Shown here: positions 18,462-27,572 of the stretch, piece by piece | Position numbering within the stretch: position 1 is the stretch's first letter | Layout: each line of letters starts with the position of its first letter | Source: Achromobacter xylosoxidans A8 | GTDB taxonomy: Bacteria; Pseudomonadota; Gammaproteobacteria; Burkholderiales; Burkholderiaceae_B | Direction of reading: 5' to 3' | NCBI RefSeq assembly: GCF_000165835.1 | Contig: NC_014640.1 | Coordinates: forward strand, 496,001-560,000 | Length of the DNA stretch: 64,000 nt | Program-made: the position numbers and the translations under genes | Notes under the pieces: generated by a model | Told to the model about the DNA's origin: nothing | What the model saw: the letters and a program-made list of their open reading frames with translations, nothing else | Database searches by the model: none

Positions 18462-19007
18462 TCAGGGCCTGCGGATACCGGAGGCAGCCAGCCCGGCGTC
18501 GATCAGCGCAAGATGCAGCATGGCCTGAGCCAGGTACTTCTGCACCATGCGCATGGACACGCCCATGTGGTCAGCGATCTCGCGGGTGGAAAGCCCATGT
18601 ATCTGGGCCTGGATGAAGGCTGTGCGTACCTTTTCCGGCAGGCGTCCCAGCCATTCGCCGACTTCCATCAGGGTTTCGATGACCAGCGACTGGTGTTCCG
18701 GAGAGGGCGCATGGGCCATGGGTTGCGCGGCAAGGCTTTCCAGCCAGGCTTGCTCCACTTCCCGCCGTCGCCAGAGATCGGTGCACAAGCCTTGCGCCAT
18801 GGCGCGCAGATAGGCGCGAGCGGCGCCCGCACTGGCAAATCCGTCGGGTGCCGGCCTGATGATCAGGCGCAGGAAGGCGTCGTGTGCCAGGTCGGCGGCG
18901 TCAGCGGCGTTGCCCAACTTGCGGCGCAGCCATCCCAGCAGCCAGCCGTGATGATCGCTGTATAGAGCGTGCAGGTCTTGATGCACGGGGAGATCGGCGG
19001 CGGACAT
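18462..19007 (-). CDS. ECF RNA polymerase sigma factor, FecI type
   Basis: A 181-residue sigma-70 family factor. Region 2 includes HHGWLLGWLRRKLGNAADAA and DLAHDAFLRLI. Region 4 includes LPEKVRTAFIQAQIHGLSTR and EIADHMGVSMRMVQKYL. It should direct transcription of the TonB receptor when FecR is released. A Fur-box-like site lies 45-63 bp upstream of the start, which fits iron control of the cascade. Confidence 0.92.
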   Translation of the reverse strand: MSAADLPVHQDLHALYSDHHGWLLGWLRRKLGNAADAADLAHDAFLRLIIRPAPDGFASAGAARAYLRAMAQGLCTDLWRRREVEQAWLESLAAQPMAHAPSPEHQSLVIETLMEVGEWLGRLPEKVRTAFIQAQIHGLSTREIADHMGVSMRMVQKYLAQAMLHLALIDAGLAASGIRRP

Positions 19008-19051
19008 CGGGCGGACCCAGGCGCGAAGGTGCGCCGTATTTAGCAGGATTG

Positions 19052-19070
19052 GGAATGGTTATCGTTTATA
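19052..19070 (-). promoter_or_regulatory. Fur-box-like site upstream of the ECF sigma gene
   Basis: Read on the minus strand, TATAAACGATAACCATTCC matches the core of the classical 19-bp Fur box well; the central CGATAACCATT differs from TGATAATCATT at two positions. It lies just upstream of the sigma gene. Binding is inferred. Confidence 0.55.
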
Positions 19071-19139
19071 ACTGAAGTCTGCCGCATTGCGCAATGCCGA
19101 TACGCACGGGGATCTGGGTTGGTGTTGGGGCGCGGCAGC

Positions 19140-19164
19140 AAAAAGGGCCCGCTTGCGCGGGCCC
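19140..19164 (-). terminator. intrinsic terminator after serA
   Basis: An eight-bp stem (GGGCCCGC at 19145-19152 with GCGGGCCC at 19157-19164) has a four-base loop. On the minus strand it is followed by five U. It lies 18 bp past the serA stop. Confidence 0.85.
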
Positions 19165-19182
19165 CTTGTCATCTTGGCAACC

Positions 19183-20382
19183 TTACAGCCGGTCGCAGCG
19201 GACCGTGATCGGATGGTCGCGCAAGGTGGTCATGACGATGTCGTTGACTTCGCCTTCCACGTCGGTGATCACGTAGCCGATCTGGCCGCGGGTCTGCAGG
19301 GTCTGGCTGACGATGTTCAGGCCGTGCTGCGCCATCAGGTTGTCCAGCGTGCCGAGCGCGCCCGGGGCGTTGCGGTGCACGTGCAGGATGCGCGTGCCGC
19401 CGGCCGGCTCCAGATACGGCAGTTCGGGGAAGTTGACCGCGCCCTTGGTGGTGCCGGCCTGCAGGAAGCGCACCAGCTTCTCGGCCACTTCGCGGCCGAT
19501 GTTCTCTTGCGATTCCTGTGTGCTGCCGCCGATGTGCGGGGTCAGGATCACGTTGGGCAGGCCGATCAGCGGACTGGCCAGCGGCTCGTCCGCGCCCTTG
19601 GGTTCGGTCGGGAACACGTCCAGCGCGGCGCCGGCCAGATGGCCGGACTTAAGCGCGGCGTGCAGCGCGTCGATATCCACCACCGTGCCGCGCGAGGCGT
19701 TGATCAGGATGGCGCCACGGCGCATGCGGCCGATGGTTTCCGCATTCATGATCTTTTCGGTGGTCTTGCCGCCCGGCACGTGCAGGGTCACCACGTCGGC
19801 CTGCTCCAGCAGATCGTTCAAGGTGGCGGCGGGCCGGGCATTGCCCAGCGGCAGCTTGGCTTCGACGTCGTGGTAGATGACGCGCATGCCCAGGCTTTCG
19901 GCCAGCGTGCTGATCTGCGAGCCGATGTTGCCGTAGCCCACGATGCCGAGCGTCTTGCCGCGGGTCTCGAAGGCCCCCGAAGCGCTCTTGTCCCAGTGGC
20001 CCTGGTGCACGCGGGCATTCTTTTCAGGAATGCGGCGCAGCAGCAGGATGGCTTCGCCCAGCACCAGTTCGGCAACCGAGCGGGTATTCGAGAACGGCGC
20101 GTTGAATACCGGAATGCCGCGCTGCATGGCCGCGTCCAGGTCGACCTGGTTGGTGCCGATGCAGAAGCAGCCCACGACGCGCAGGTCGAGGTTGCCGGAA
20201 AGCAGGGCGGCATCCAGGTGGGTGCGAGAACGGATCCCCGCCACCTGGGCGCCGCGCAGGGCGTCGCTCAGTTGCGACGCCGGCAAGGAGGCGGCGTGCG
20301 TGACGATGTCGGAGTAGCCGGCGGCTTCGAAGACGGCGCGGGCGCTCGGGTGGATGTTCTCGAACAGGACGATTTGTGCCAT
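19183..20382 (-). CDS. serA: D-3-phosphoglycerate dehydrogenase
   Basis: A 399-residue enzyme for the first step of serine synthesis: 3-phosphoglycerate plus NAD+ to 3-phosphohydroxypyruvate. The Rossmann motif GIVGYGNIGSQISTLAESLG is near residue 150. The active-site motifs NASRGTVVD, DVFPTEP and LTPHIGGSTQESQENIG follow. A C-terminal ACT domain (LHVHRNAPGALGTLDNLM) suggests serine feedback, as in E. coli SerA. It stands as a single gene with its own terminator. Confidence 0.95.
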   Translation of the reverse strand: MAQIVLFENIHPSARAVFEAAGYSDIVTHAASLPASQLSDALRGAQVAGIRSRTHLDAALLSGNLDLRVVGCFCIGTNQVDLDAAMQRGIPVFNAPFSNTRSVAELVLGEAILLLRRIPEKNARVHQGHWDKSASGAFETRGKTLGIVGYGNIGSQISTLAESLGMRVIYHDVEAKLPLGNARPAATLNDLLEQADVVTLHVPGGKTTEKIMNAETIGRMRRGAILINASRGTVVDIDALHAALKSGHLAGAALDVFPTEPKGADEPLASPLIGLPNVILTPHIGGSTQESQENIGREVAEKLVRFLQAGTTKGAVNFPELPYLEPAGGTRILHVHRNAPGALGTLDNLMAQHGLNIVSQTLQTRGQIGYVITDVEGEVNDIVMTTLRDHPITVRCDRL

Positions 20383-20498
20383 GACAGCCTGAGGGGTGGG
20401 TGAGGAATCCGTTTTATTGATTGTGGCCCATTTTTGCTGCAGTGCAAGGAGTAGCCATTGGGGCGGTGTGGATGAATTGTTTCAGGTGCGCAAACGAC

Positions 20499-20530
20499 TC
20501 GGGCATCGCCCGAAAAGGAGCGATGCCCGA
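20499..20530. other. 11-bp perfect hairpin downstream of the DUF411 gene
   Basis: TCGGGCATCGC at 20499-20509 pairs exactly with 20520-20530 across a ten-base loop. On the minus strand it lies just past the DUF411 stop, followed by a weak U-run. It may act as a terminator or mRNA-end stabiliser. Confidence 0.5.
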
Positions 20531-20552
20531 ACAGGACGTCGAAAACTGCGCT

Positions 20553-21011
20553 TTAACGATAGGCCTGGAACACCTTGGCGCCGCCTTGCTTGTCGACCAG
20601 GACCACGTCGTGCGGCGTCTTGCGGCCGCCGTATTCGGGGCCGTCCATGCCGGGCGAGCCCAGCGGCATGCCGGGCGCGGCCAGGCCGGCAGCGTCGGGT
20701 TTTTCCAGCAGCAGGCGGCGCACGTCGCTGGCGGGCACGTGGCCTTCGATGGCGTAGCCTTCAACGGCCGCGGTGTGGCAGGAGCCGTAATTGGCCATGC
20801 CGGCGTTGCGGCGGATGGGGCCAGTGTCCTGGACGTCGTGGGTGGTGACGGCGAAGCCGCTGTCGCGCATGTGCTTGACCCAGTCTTCACAGCAGCCGCA
20901 GGTCGGGGTCTTCCAGACCTCTACCTTGACGGGCGTCTGGGCGGTGGCGAAAGCGGGGGCGCACAGGGCCGCGGCAAGGGCCAGGCGGCGCGTAAGACGG
21001 GAAAGATTCAT
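20553..21011 (-). CDS. DUF411 periplasmic metal-binding protein
   Basis: A 152-residue exported protein. The signal peptide covers about residues 1-25 (RRLALAAALCAPAFATAQ). The DUF411 fold follows with the signature KTPTCGCCEDWVKHM, NYGSCHTAAV, PGMPLGSPGMDGPEYGG and the near-terminal VVLVD. The CGCC cluster, Cys/His of SCHT and Met-rich loop suggest copper or similar metal binding. It lies on the same strand downstream of a CusRS-like pair, which supports a metal-homeostasis role. Confidence 0.87.
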   Translation of the reverse strand: MNLSRLTRRLALAAALCAPAFATAQTPVKVEVWKTPTCGCCEDWVKHMRDSGFAVTTHDVQDTGPIRRNAGMANYGSCHTAAVEGYAIEGHVPASDVRRLLLEKPDAAGLAAPGMPLGSPGMDGPEYGGRKTPHDVVLVDKQGGAKVFQAYR

Positions 21012-21086
21012 GATGCTCCGTTGCGGGACGAGGTGAATTCAAGCGTACTGTAGAAGAACGGGAGTGACTCCATTCTGTCCTGCACA

Positions 21087-22487
21087 TTACGTTTTTGTAA
21101 TGTTGGCCGAGGACGCGTGGCCGTCCGGCGCGCGCAACGTGATGCCGACCACGGTGCCGTGCGCGCCCGAGGCCGCATCGACCTCGCCGCCGTGCATGCG
21201 CGCGATGGCGCGCACGATGGCCAGGCCCAGGCCGTGGCCTTCGCTGCGCGGTGTGCGCGCGTGGGTGGACCGGAAGAAGCGGTCGAAGATGCGGGGCAGG
21301 TCGGCGGACGGGATGGGCGCGCCGGGGTTGCGCACTTCCAGCCGGGCGCCTGCGGGCGAAGCCGAGCAGGCCAGCACGATCTCGCCGCCGCGAGGCGTGG
21401 CCTTGATGGCGTTGGAGATCAGGTTGGCCAACGCGCGCCGCACCAGGCCGGCGTTGGCGGCCACGGTGGCGTCGCCCACGCAGCGCAGGTGCACGCCGCT
21501 TTCTTCCAGCATGGCTTCGTAGTATTCGGCCACGCGCCGCGCTTCGGCGGCCAGCGATACCGGCGCCAGGTCCGCGGCCCGTTCGCCGCGGTCGGCGCGC
21601 GCCAGGAACAGCATGTCGTTGACCAGGGTCTTCAGGTCTTCCAGTTCTTCGAGGTTGGATTCCAGCGCATCGCGCAGTTCGGCCGCATCGCGCGGCGACG
21701 ACAGCATGACCTGCGTGCCGTTGATCAGCGTGGCCAGCGGCGTGCGCAGCTCGTGCGCCACGTCGGCATTGAAGCCTTCCATCTGTTGATAGGCGGCCTG
21801 CAGGCGCTCCAGCGTGCGGTTGAAGGAGCGGACCAGATCATGCAGTTCGCGGTCGGTATCTTCCAGCGGCAGGCGCCGCGCCAGGTTGTCGGGCTGGATG
21901 CTGGCGGCCTGTTCGGACAGCCTGCGCGCCGGCGCCATGCTGCGGCGCACGGCCCAGGCCGCCAGCACCACCGTGGCGCCCACCCAAAGCGCGCAGATCA
22001 GCACCAGCGCGGTGCCGTAGGCATACAGGAACTGCGAGCTGGTGCGCGTGCTGACCGCCACGGTCAACTGCGCGCCGGGCAGGATGCGGTCGTTCATGGC
22101 CACCCGCAGGCCGCGCATGCGGCCGCCGTCGGCGGTTTGCAGCACGACCTGCCTGCCGTCGCTGGTCGCCAGCGTCTCGGGGGCGGGGCCGCCGTAAACG
22201 GAGCGGCCGTGCGCATCCACGATCCAGATGCCCAGCTGGCCTTGGCCCGTGCGCATCTCGTCGAAGGTGGCGGCCAGGTCGTTCAGGCCGCGGGCGTTGT
22301 TCTGCATGTCGATCAGGTGATCGATCAATTCCAGCTTGCCGCTGACCTCGGTGATTTCCTGGCGCTCCACTTCACGCTTGAGCGCCCAGAACAACGTGGC
22401 TCCCGCCAGGCTGGACACCAGCAGGGCGATGGCGCCCAGCAGCAGGGTCAGCCGCGCCTGCATCGAGCGCACGCGCAGCGGGTTCAT
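21087..22487 (-). CDS. heavy-metal sensor histidine kinase (CusS/CopS-like)
   Basis: A 466-residue inner-membrane kinase. There are two membrane helices ([20 protein letters not shown] and a second near residue 160, [19 protein letters not shown]) around a periplasmic sensor loop. A HAMP domain follows. The phospho-acceptor His is in [13 protein letters not shown], with the N box [14 protein letters not shown] and G boxes around [18 protein letters not shown]. It overlaps the response-regulator stop by four bases. The architecture and length match IrlS/CusS kinases that sense copper, silver, zinc or cadmium. Confidence 0.9.
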   Translation of the reverse strand: MNPLRVRSMQARLTLLLGAIALLVSSLAGATLFWALKREVERQEITEVSGKLELIDHLIDMQNNARGLNDLAATFDEMRTGQGQLGIWIVDAHGRSVYGGPAPETLATSDGRQVVLQTADGGRMRGLRVAMNDRILPGAQLTVAVSTRTSSQFLYAYGTALVLICALWVGATVVLAAWAVRRSMAPARRLSEQAASIQPDNLARRLPLEDTDRELHDLVRSFNRTLERLQAAYQQMEGFNADVAHELRTPLATLINGTQVMLSSPRDAAELRDALESNLEELEDLKTLVNDMLFLARADRGERAADLAPVSLAAEARRVAEYYEAMLEESGVHLRCVGDATVAANAGLVRRALANLISNAIKATPRGGEIVLACSASPAGARLEVRNPGAPIPSADLPRIFDRFFRSTHARTPRSEGHGLGLAIVRAIARMHGGEVDAASGAHGTVVGITLRAPDGHASSANITKT

Positions 22488-23173
22488 GCGGGGCGGCCGT
22501 GGGCGGGGCGCGATTCCAGCACGTAGCCCATGCCGCGCACGGTGTGCAGCAACTTGGTGTCGTAGGGGTCGTCCAGCTTGCTGCGCAGCCGCCGCACCGC
22601 CACGTCGATGACGTTGGTGTCGCTGTCGAAGTTCATGTCCCAGACCTGCTCGGCCAGGGTGGTGCGCGACAGCACCTGGCCCTGGCGGCGTAGCAGCAAG
22701 GCCAGCAGATTGAATTCCTTGGCGGTCAGGTCCAGGCGACGGCCGCCGCGCTGGGCGCGGCGGCGGGCCAGGTCCAGTTCCAGGTCGGCCAGGCGCAGCA
22801 GGGTGGGCTCTTGCGAGCGTCCGCGGCGCAGCAGCGCCTGCACCCGCGCCAGCAGTTCCGAAAAGGCGAAGGGCTTGACCAGGTAGTCGTCGGCGCCGCC
22901 TTCCAGGCCGCGCACGCGGTCCTCGACCGCGTCGCGCGCGGTCAGCATCAGGATGGGGGTGTCTTTCTGTTCGCGCACCGCGGCCAGCACGCCGAAGCCG
23001 TCCACGCCCGGCAGCATCACGTCCAGCACGATCAGGTCGTAGACGCCTTCCAGCGCCAGGTGCAGGCCGTCCACGCCGTCGCGCGCCAGGTCCACGACAT
23101 GGCTTTGCTCCGACAGCCCCTTCTTCAGGTAGTCGGCCAGTTTGGGTTCGTCTTCGATGACCAGGATGCGCAT
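22484..23173 (-). CDS. heavy-metal response regulator (CusR/CopR-like)
   Basis: A 229-residue OmpR/PhoB-family regulator. The receiver has the acidic pair in VIEDEPKL, phospho-acceptor Asp in [12 protein letters not shown], and Lys in [12 protein letters not shown]. The DNA-binding wing ends [15 protein letters not shown] ([13 protein letters not shown]). Start chosen at 23173, the MRILVIEDE typical of the family. Together with the next gene it should control metal-resistance promoters; no efflux genes are present here. Confidence 0.92.
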   Translation of the reverse strand: MRILVIEDEPKLADYLKKGLSEQSHVVDLARDGVDGLHLALEGVYDLIVLDVMLPGVDGFGVLAAVREQKDTPILMLTARDAVEDRVRGLEGGADDYLVKPFAFSELLARVQALLRRGRSQEPTLLRLADLELDLARRRAQRGGRRLDLTAKEFNLLALLLRRQGQVLSRTTLAEQVWDMNFDSDTNVIDVAVRRLRSKLDDPYDTKLLHTVRGMGYVLESRPAHGRPA

Positions 23174-23205
23174 GGCCGGAAATTTACCATTCGCGCGGCA
23201 CTTGG

Positions 23206-23237
23206 GCCTGTGCATGGCAAAGCTGCCTTGCACAGGC
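23206..23237. other. long interrupted hairpin between phoR and the metal response regulator
   Basis: GCCTGTGCA at 23206-23214 pairs with 23229-23237. An inner GGCA/TGCC stem continues it with one unpaired base on each side. It lies 10 bp past the phoR stop (minus strand). No U-tract follows, so termination would be weak; it might also fold in the leader of the regulator gene. Confidence 0.45.
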
Positions 23238-23246
23238 TCGGGTGGT

Positions 23247-24554
23247 TCAGGCCGGGCTGTCGATGGCGATCCGGTCGGGCGGAAAGCGCAGGGCGAACAC
23301 GCTGCCCTTGCCGGGCTCGCTGGTGATCAGCAGTTCGGCGTCGTGGCGCATGGCGATGTGCTTGGTGATCGCCAAGCCCAGGCCGGTGCCGCCCACCGCG
23401 CGCGAGCGGCCGCGGTCGACGCGGTAGAAGCGTTCGGTCAGGCGGGGCAGGTGGCGCGCGGGGATGCCGATGCCGGTGTCCTGCACGCTGTAGCGCGCGC
23501 CGCCGTCTTCCTCGCGCTCCCAGCGCACGGTGATGGTGCCGCCGTCGGGCGTGTAGCGCACGGCGTTGGTCAGCAGATTCGACAACGCCGAGGTCAGCTC
23601 GGTTTCGGCGCCCAGCACGTCCAGGGATTCGTCGATGTGCCATTCCAGCACATGGCGGCCGCCCGAGAGCGCCTCGATCTGCTGGCGCGCCTTCTGCAGC
23701 AGCGCACCCATGTTGACGGCGCGCGGGTCGCTGCCTGGCGAGGACTCCAGCGTCGACAGGGTCAGCAGGTCTTCGACAATGGCCTGCATGCGCTGGGCCT
23801 GCTCGTGCATCATGTCGATGTATTGCTCGCGCTGTTCGGCGGGCAGGGCGTCGGCGGGCATGTCGCGCAGCGTTTCCAGAAAGCCCGCCAGCACCGTCAG
23901 CGGCGTGCGCAGTTCATGCGAGACGTTAGCCACGAAGTCGCGGCGGGTGGTCTCCAGGCGTTCGATCTGGGTCACGTCGCGCGTGATCAGCAGACGCTGA
24001 TTGCTGGCGTAGGCGGTCAGCTGCATCATCATCAGCCGCTCCTGGCCCTGTTGGCCCAGGCGCACCAGGATGGGATCGGGCCAGGACGGGCGGTGCGCGT
24101 ACTCCACGAATTCGGGCGCGCGCAGCAGGTTCAGCAGGTTGTGGCCGCGGTCGGCCGGCAGGCGCAGGCCCAGATGCTGGCGCGCCATGCGGTTGCACCA
24201 GTCGATCTGGAAATCCTCGTTCAGGGTCACCGCGCCGTCCGGCAGCGCTTGCGCGGCAGCCAGCATGCCCTGCATGGTGTTCTGGGTTTCGTTCAGTTCA
24301 CGGGCGCGGGCGCGGGTGTAGCGGTACAGCGGGGCGAGGATGTCGTCCCAGGGACCGACCGACGCGGGCGGCGAGGTGTCCGGGTGGTTGGCCCAGTGGG
24401 ACACCAGGTGCAGGCGCCAGCTGCGCCAGAGCAGCATGGCGGCCAGCGCGACGGAGAACAATATCCAGCCCGCCGGGTCTCCTATGAGCCATTGAGCCAA
24501 TAATGCGGCGACCGCCCACAGGGCGACCAGGAAAAGAGTGCGCAGCCAGATCAT
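23247..24554 (-). CDS. phoR: phosphate regulon sensor histidine kinase PhoR
   Basis: A 435-residue kinase. Two adjacent N-terminal helices ([18 protein letters not shown] and [15 protein letters not shown]) have almost no periplasmic loop, as in PhoR. A charged linker and PAS domain (about 95-195) follow. The His box is [20 protein letters not shown], and the ATP-binding part includes [14 protein letters not shown] and [13 protein letters not shown]. It lies 12 bp downstream of phoB, with which it controls phosphate-starvation genes. Confidence 0.94.
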   Translation of the reverse strand: MIWLRTLFLVALWAVAALLAQWLIGDPAGWILFSVALAAMLLWRSWRLHLVSHWANHPDTSPPASVGPWDDILAPLYRYTRARARELNETQNTMQGMLAAAQALPDGAVTLNEDFQIDWCNRMARQHLGLRLPADRGHNLLNLLRAPEFVEYAHRPSWPDPILVRLGQQGQERLMMMQLTAYASNQRLLITRDVTQIERLETTRRDFVANVSHELRTPLTVLAGFLETLRDMPADALPAEQREQYIDMMHEQAQRMQAIVEDLLTLSTLESSPGSDPRAVNMGALLQKARQQIEALSGGRHVLEWHIDESLDVLGAETELTSALSNLLTNAVRYTPDGGTITVRWEREEDGGARYSVQDTGIGIPARHLPRLTERFYRVDRGRSRAVGGTGLGLAITKHIAMRHDAELLITSEPGKGSVFALRFPPDRIAIDSPA

Positions 24555-24566
24555 CGTGCGGGAGTT

Positions 24567-25265
24567 TTACCGCGTCGGGAGCTGGGCCGTAAACCGGTAG
24601 CCGCTGCCGCGGACCGTTTCCACGTGCGCGTCGTGGCCGCTGGGTTCCAGCGCCTTGCGCAGGCGGCGGATGTGCACGTCGACCGTGCGCTCTTCCACGA
24701 AGACGTGGTCGCCCCAGACCTGGTCCAGCAGCTGCGAGCGCGAGAACACGCGTTCGGGGTGGGTCATGAAGAAATGCAGCAGGCGGAATTCGGTGGGGCC
24801 GATCTGCAGCGACTGGCTGTTGCCGGACAGGCGATGCGTCACCGGATCCAGCTTCAGGCCGCCCACGTCGATCACGTCGTCGGTCAGCTGGGGCGCGCGG
24901 CGGCGCAGCACCGCCTTGATGCGCGCCATCAGTTCCTTGGGCGAAAACGGCTTGGTGATGTAGTCGTCGGCGCCAGCTTCCAGGCCGTCGACCTTGTCCT
25001 GCTCGGAGCCCTTGGCGGTCAGCATGATGACCGGGACGGCGCGGGTGCGCTCGTCGTTGCGCAGCTTGCGCGCCATGGCCAGGCCGGAGGTGCCGGGCAG
25101 CATCCAATCCAGCAGGATCAGGTCGGGCAGCTCGGCGCGGATCAGGGTCTGGGCCTGGTCGGCGTCGAAGGCGCGCAGCACCTTGTGTCCGGCGAAGGAC
25201 AGGTTGACGGCGATCAGTTCCTGGATGGCGGGTTCGTCTTCGACGACGAGGATGGTGCTGGACAT
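24567..25265 (-). CDS. phoB: phosphate regulon response regulator PhoB
   Basis: A 232-residue OmpR-family regulator. The receiver motifs are VVEDEPAIQEL, LLDWMLPGTSGL and ITKPFSPKELMARI. The winged HTH contains IGPTEFRLLHFFMTHPERVF and VEERTVDVHIRRLRKAL, typical of PhoB. No pst or phoU genes are in the window, and I could not find a convincing Pho box in the 161-bp divergent gap to ubiE. Confidence 0.95.
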   Translation of the reverse strand: MSSTILVVEDEPAIQELIAVNLSFAGHKVLRAFDADQAQTLIRAELPDLILLDWMLPGTSGLAMARKLRNDERTRAVPVIMLTAKGSEQDKVDGLEAGADDYITKPFSPKELMARIKAVLRRRAPQLTDDVIDVGGLKLDPVTHRLSGNSQSLQIGPTEFRLLHFFMTHPERVFSRSQLLDQVWGDHVFVEERTVDVHIRRLRKALEPSGHDAHVETVRGSGYRFTAQLPTR

Positions 25266-25426
25266 GGCGGATTGGGCACACTTCTAAGCGCCGGCGCGGC
25301 GCGAACATTGCGATAGTATGGCCGCAATATTTCAGGTATGTGACCGCCGGGCGCCATAGTCCGCGTCCGCCGGCCTCCGCAGGGAGCCCGATAGGCTACC
25401 ATTGAACGATATATCGGGAATTCACC

Positions 25427-26203
25427 ATGCAAAACCCCTCCGAATCGCAACATTCCGCGGATTCCGCCTCGCAATCCACCCATTTCGGCTTCCAGACCGT
25501 GCCGGAAGGCGAAAAGGCCCGCAAAGTCGCCGAAGTGTTCCATTCGGTCGCGCAGCGCTACGACGTCATGAATGATTTCATGTCGGCCGGGCTGCACCGT
25601 GTCTGGAAAGCCTTCACCATCGGCCGCGCCGCCATCCGTCCGGGCATGAAAGTGCTGGACATCGCCGGCGGCACGGGCGATTTGGCCAAAGCCTTCGCCA
25701 AGCGCGCCGGCCCCACGGGCGAGGTCTGGCTCACCGACATCAACGACTCCATGCTGCGGGTGGGCCGCGACCGCCTGACGGACGCCGGTCTGCTGGTCCC
25801 CACCGCGGTGTGCGACGCCGAGCGCCTGCCGTTCCCCACGGGCCATTTCGACCGCGTCAGCGTGGCCTTCGGCCTGCGCAACATGACCCACAAGGACCGC
25901 GCCCTGGCCGAAATGACCCGGGTGCTGAAGCCGGGCGGCAAGCTGCTGGTGCTGGAATTCTCGCGCGTGGCCAAGCCTCTGGCGCCGGCTTACGACTGGT
26001 ATTCCTTCAATGTGCTGCCCTGGCTGGGCAAGAAGGTCGCCAAGGACGAGGCCAGCTACCGCTACCTGGCGGAATCCATCCGCATGCACCCCGACCAGGA
26101 AACCCTGGCCGACATGCTGCGCACGGCCGGGCTGGACCGGGTGCAGTACTTCAACCTGACCGCCGGCATCGCCGCCCTGCACGAAGGCGTGAAACTGGGC
26201 TGA
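25427..26203 (+). CDS. ubiE: ubiquinone/menaquinone C-methyltransferase UbiE
   Basis: A 258-residue AdoMet-dependent methyltransferase for the C-methylation step of ubiquinone synthesis. Motif I is [20 protein letters not shown]. The UbiE signatures [17 protein letters not shown] and [15 protein letters not shown] are present. It starts a region rich in ubiquinone genes: ubiJ and ubiB follow, separated by a Tim44-like gene. Confidence 0.96.
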   Translation: MQNPSESQHSADSASQSTHFGFQTVPEGEKARKVAEVFHSVAQRYDVMNDFMSAGLHRVWKAFTIGRAAIRPGMKVLDIAGGTGDLAKAFAKRAGPTGEVWLTDINDSMLRVGRDRLTDAGLLVPTAVCDAERLPFPTGHFDRVSVAFGLRNMTHKDRALAEMTRVLKPGGKLLVLEFSRVAKPLAPAYDWYSFNVLPWLGKKVAKDEASYRYLAESIRMHPDQETLADMLRTAGLDRVQYFNLTAGIAALHEGVKLG

Positions 26204-26271
26204 TCCGCGCCGGCAATCTGGATATTTTCACCGTGCCTGCGGGAACTTGTGGGGCGGCGTCTTGTCCGTTA

Positions 26272-26300
26272 TTCTTACGGTATTCAGATTAATGTAAGAA
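26272..26300. promoter_or_regulatory. 7-bp inverted repeat upstream of the Tim44-like gene
   Basis: TTCTTAC at 26272-26278 and GTAAGAA at 26294-26300 are exact inverted repeats with a 15-base AT-rich spacer. They lie in the 179-bp gap after ubiE. The site could be an operator or a weak stem; nothing else is clear in this gap. Confidence 0.3.
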
Positions 26301-26382
26301 AAGTCGCGACTAAGGTCCCGCGGTCCGTGGGACTTCCTGCTGCTACGGGGCGGCAGGGGCGCGAGTACGAGGGAGCAAACCT

Positions 26383-27387
26383 ATGTCCAAATTCTGTCTT
26401 TCGCGGTTTGTCGCCGCGGCGCTGATCGCCATCTCTGGCGCGGCACTGGTGACGGCGTCGTTTGACGCCGAAGCCCGCCGTGCCGGCGGCGGCAGCAGCG
26501 TCGGCCGCCAATCCTCCAACGTGACCCAGCAGCGCCAGGCGACCACGCCGCCGGCCGCCGCCAACAACACGGCTGGCGCCACCGCCGCCCCGGCAGCCGC
26601 CGGCGCGGCCACGGCCGGCGCCGCGGGCGCTGCCGCCAAGAGCGGCGCTTCGCGCTGGCTCGGCCCCATCGCCGGCATCGCCGCTGGCCTGGGTATCGCC
26701 GCCTTGCTGTCCAGCATGGGCCTGTCGGGCGCCTTCGCCGAATTCCTCGGCTCCGCGCTGCTGATCGCCGCCGTCGTGTTCGCCGTCATGTTCATCATCC
26801 GCCGCCTGCGCGGCGCCGGTCCGCGCACCGCCACGCAGGGCGCGTTCAACGGGTCCAACAACACCCCGGGCCAGCAACAGCAGCCGATGTGGCGCGAATC
26901 GCTGAAGCCGGCGGCTCCTGCCGCTGCGGCAGCGGTCGCCGCTCCGGTCGCCGCCGCTGCCCCGGCCGCGATGCCCAAGGCGGGCGACGACAACAACTGG
27001 TTCGTGCCGGGTGATTTCGACACGCCCAACTTCCTGAAGCAGGCCAAGGATCAGTTCGTGCGCATCCAGGCCGTGTGGGACAGCGGCAGCACCGATGGCC
27101 TGCGCGAGTTCCTGACCGACGACCTGATCACCGAGCTCAAGCCGCAGCTGGCCGAGCGCGGCGCGGCGCCCAACAAGACCGAAGTGGTCTTGCTGAACGC
27201 CGAAATGCTGGGCATCGAAACCGTTTCCGACGGCCACCTGGCCAGCGTGCGCTTCTCCGGCATGCTGCGCGAAGCCCCGGGCGCCGAGGCCTTCCGCTTC
27301 GAGGAAGTGTGGAATCTGTTCAAGCCTGCCAATGGCGGCTGGCTGCTGGCCGGCATCCAGCAGATCCCGGTGGATCTCGCCAGCTGA
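26383..27387 (+). CDS. Tim44-like domain membrane protein
   Basis: A 334-residue protein. The signal or anchor sequence (about 1-30) is followed by the family-typical EARRAGGGSSVGRQ. A low-complexity Ala/Pro/Thr linker comes next. Two hydrophobic segments lie near residues 88-150 (GPIAGIAAGLGIAALLSSMG and LLIAAVVFAVMFIIRRL). A second Ala-rich linker leads to a Tim44-like domain (about 215-334) with VRIQAVWDSGSTDGLREFLT and the ending WLLAGIQQIPVDLAS. The function in bacteria is not settled; the position between ubiE and ubiJ is conserved in related genera as far as I recall. An intrinsic terminator follows. Confidence 0.85.
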   Translation: MSKFCLSRFVAAALIAISGAALVTASFDAEARRAGGGSSVGRQSSNVTQQRQATTPPAAANNTAGATAAPAAAGAATAGAAGAAAKSGASRWLGPIAGIAAGLGIAALLSSMGLSGAFAEFLGSALLIAAVVFAVMFIIRRLRGAGPRTATQGAFNGSNNTPGQQQQPMWRESLKPAAPAAAAAVAAPVAAAAPAAMPKAGDDNNWFVPGDFDTPNFLKQAKDQFVRIQAVWDSGSTDGLREFLTDDLITELKPQLAERGAAPNKTEVVLLNAEMLGIETVSDGHLASVRFSGMLREAPGAEAFRFEEVWNLFKPANGGWLLAGIQQIPVDLAS

Positions 27388-27446
27388 GCCTGGCCGGCCG
27401 GGTCCGAATCCCGCCTCCGTTGCGGATGCCGCAAGGCATCTGTTTG

Positions 27447-27472
27447 AACCGGCCCTTAAAGGGCCGGTTTTT
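27447..27472 (+). terminator. intrinsic terminator after the Tim44-like gene
   Basis: A ten-bp stem (AACCGGCCCT at 27447-27456 with 27460-27469) has a three-base loop and a run of five T. It separates the Tim44-like gene from ubiJ. Confidence 0.9.
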
Positions 27473-27572
27473 CCATGTGCTTGCGCAAAACACCCATTCA
27501 TCCAACCCGTTACACTCCCGATTTACCCATTAACTTCGGCAACCCCGGCAACCGGGGCCGTTGCAGACCGTC

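Noticed and set aside
25266..25426. Pho box between phoB and ubiE
   Set aside because: I could not find two spaced CTGTCAT-like repeats; the GTCAC-containing stretch alone is too weak.
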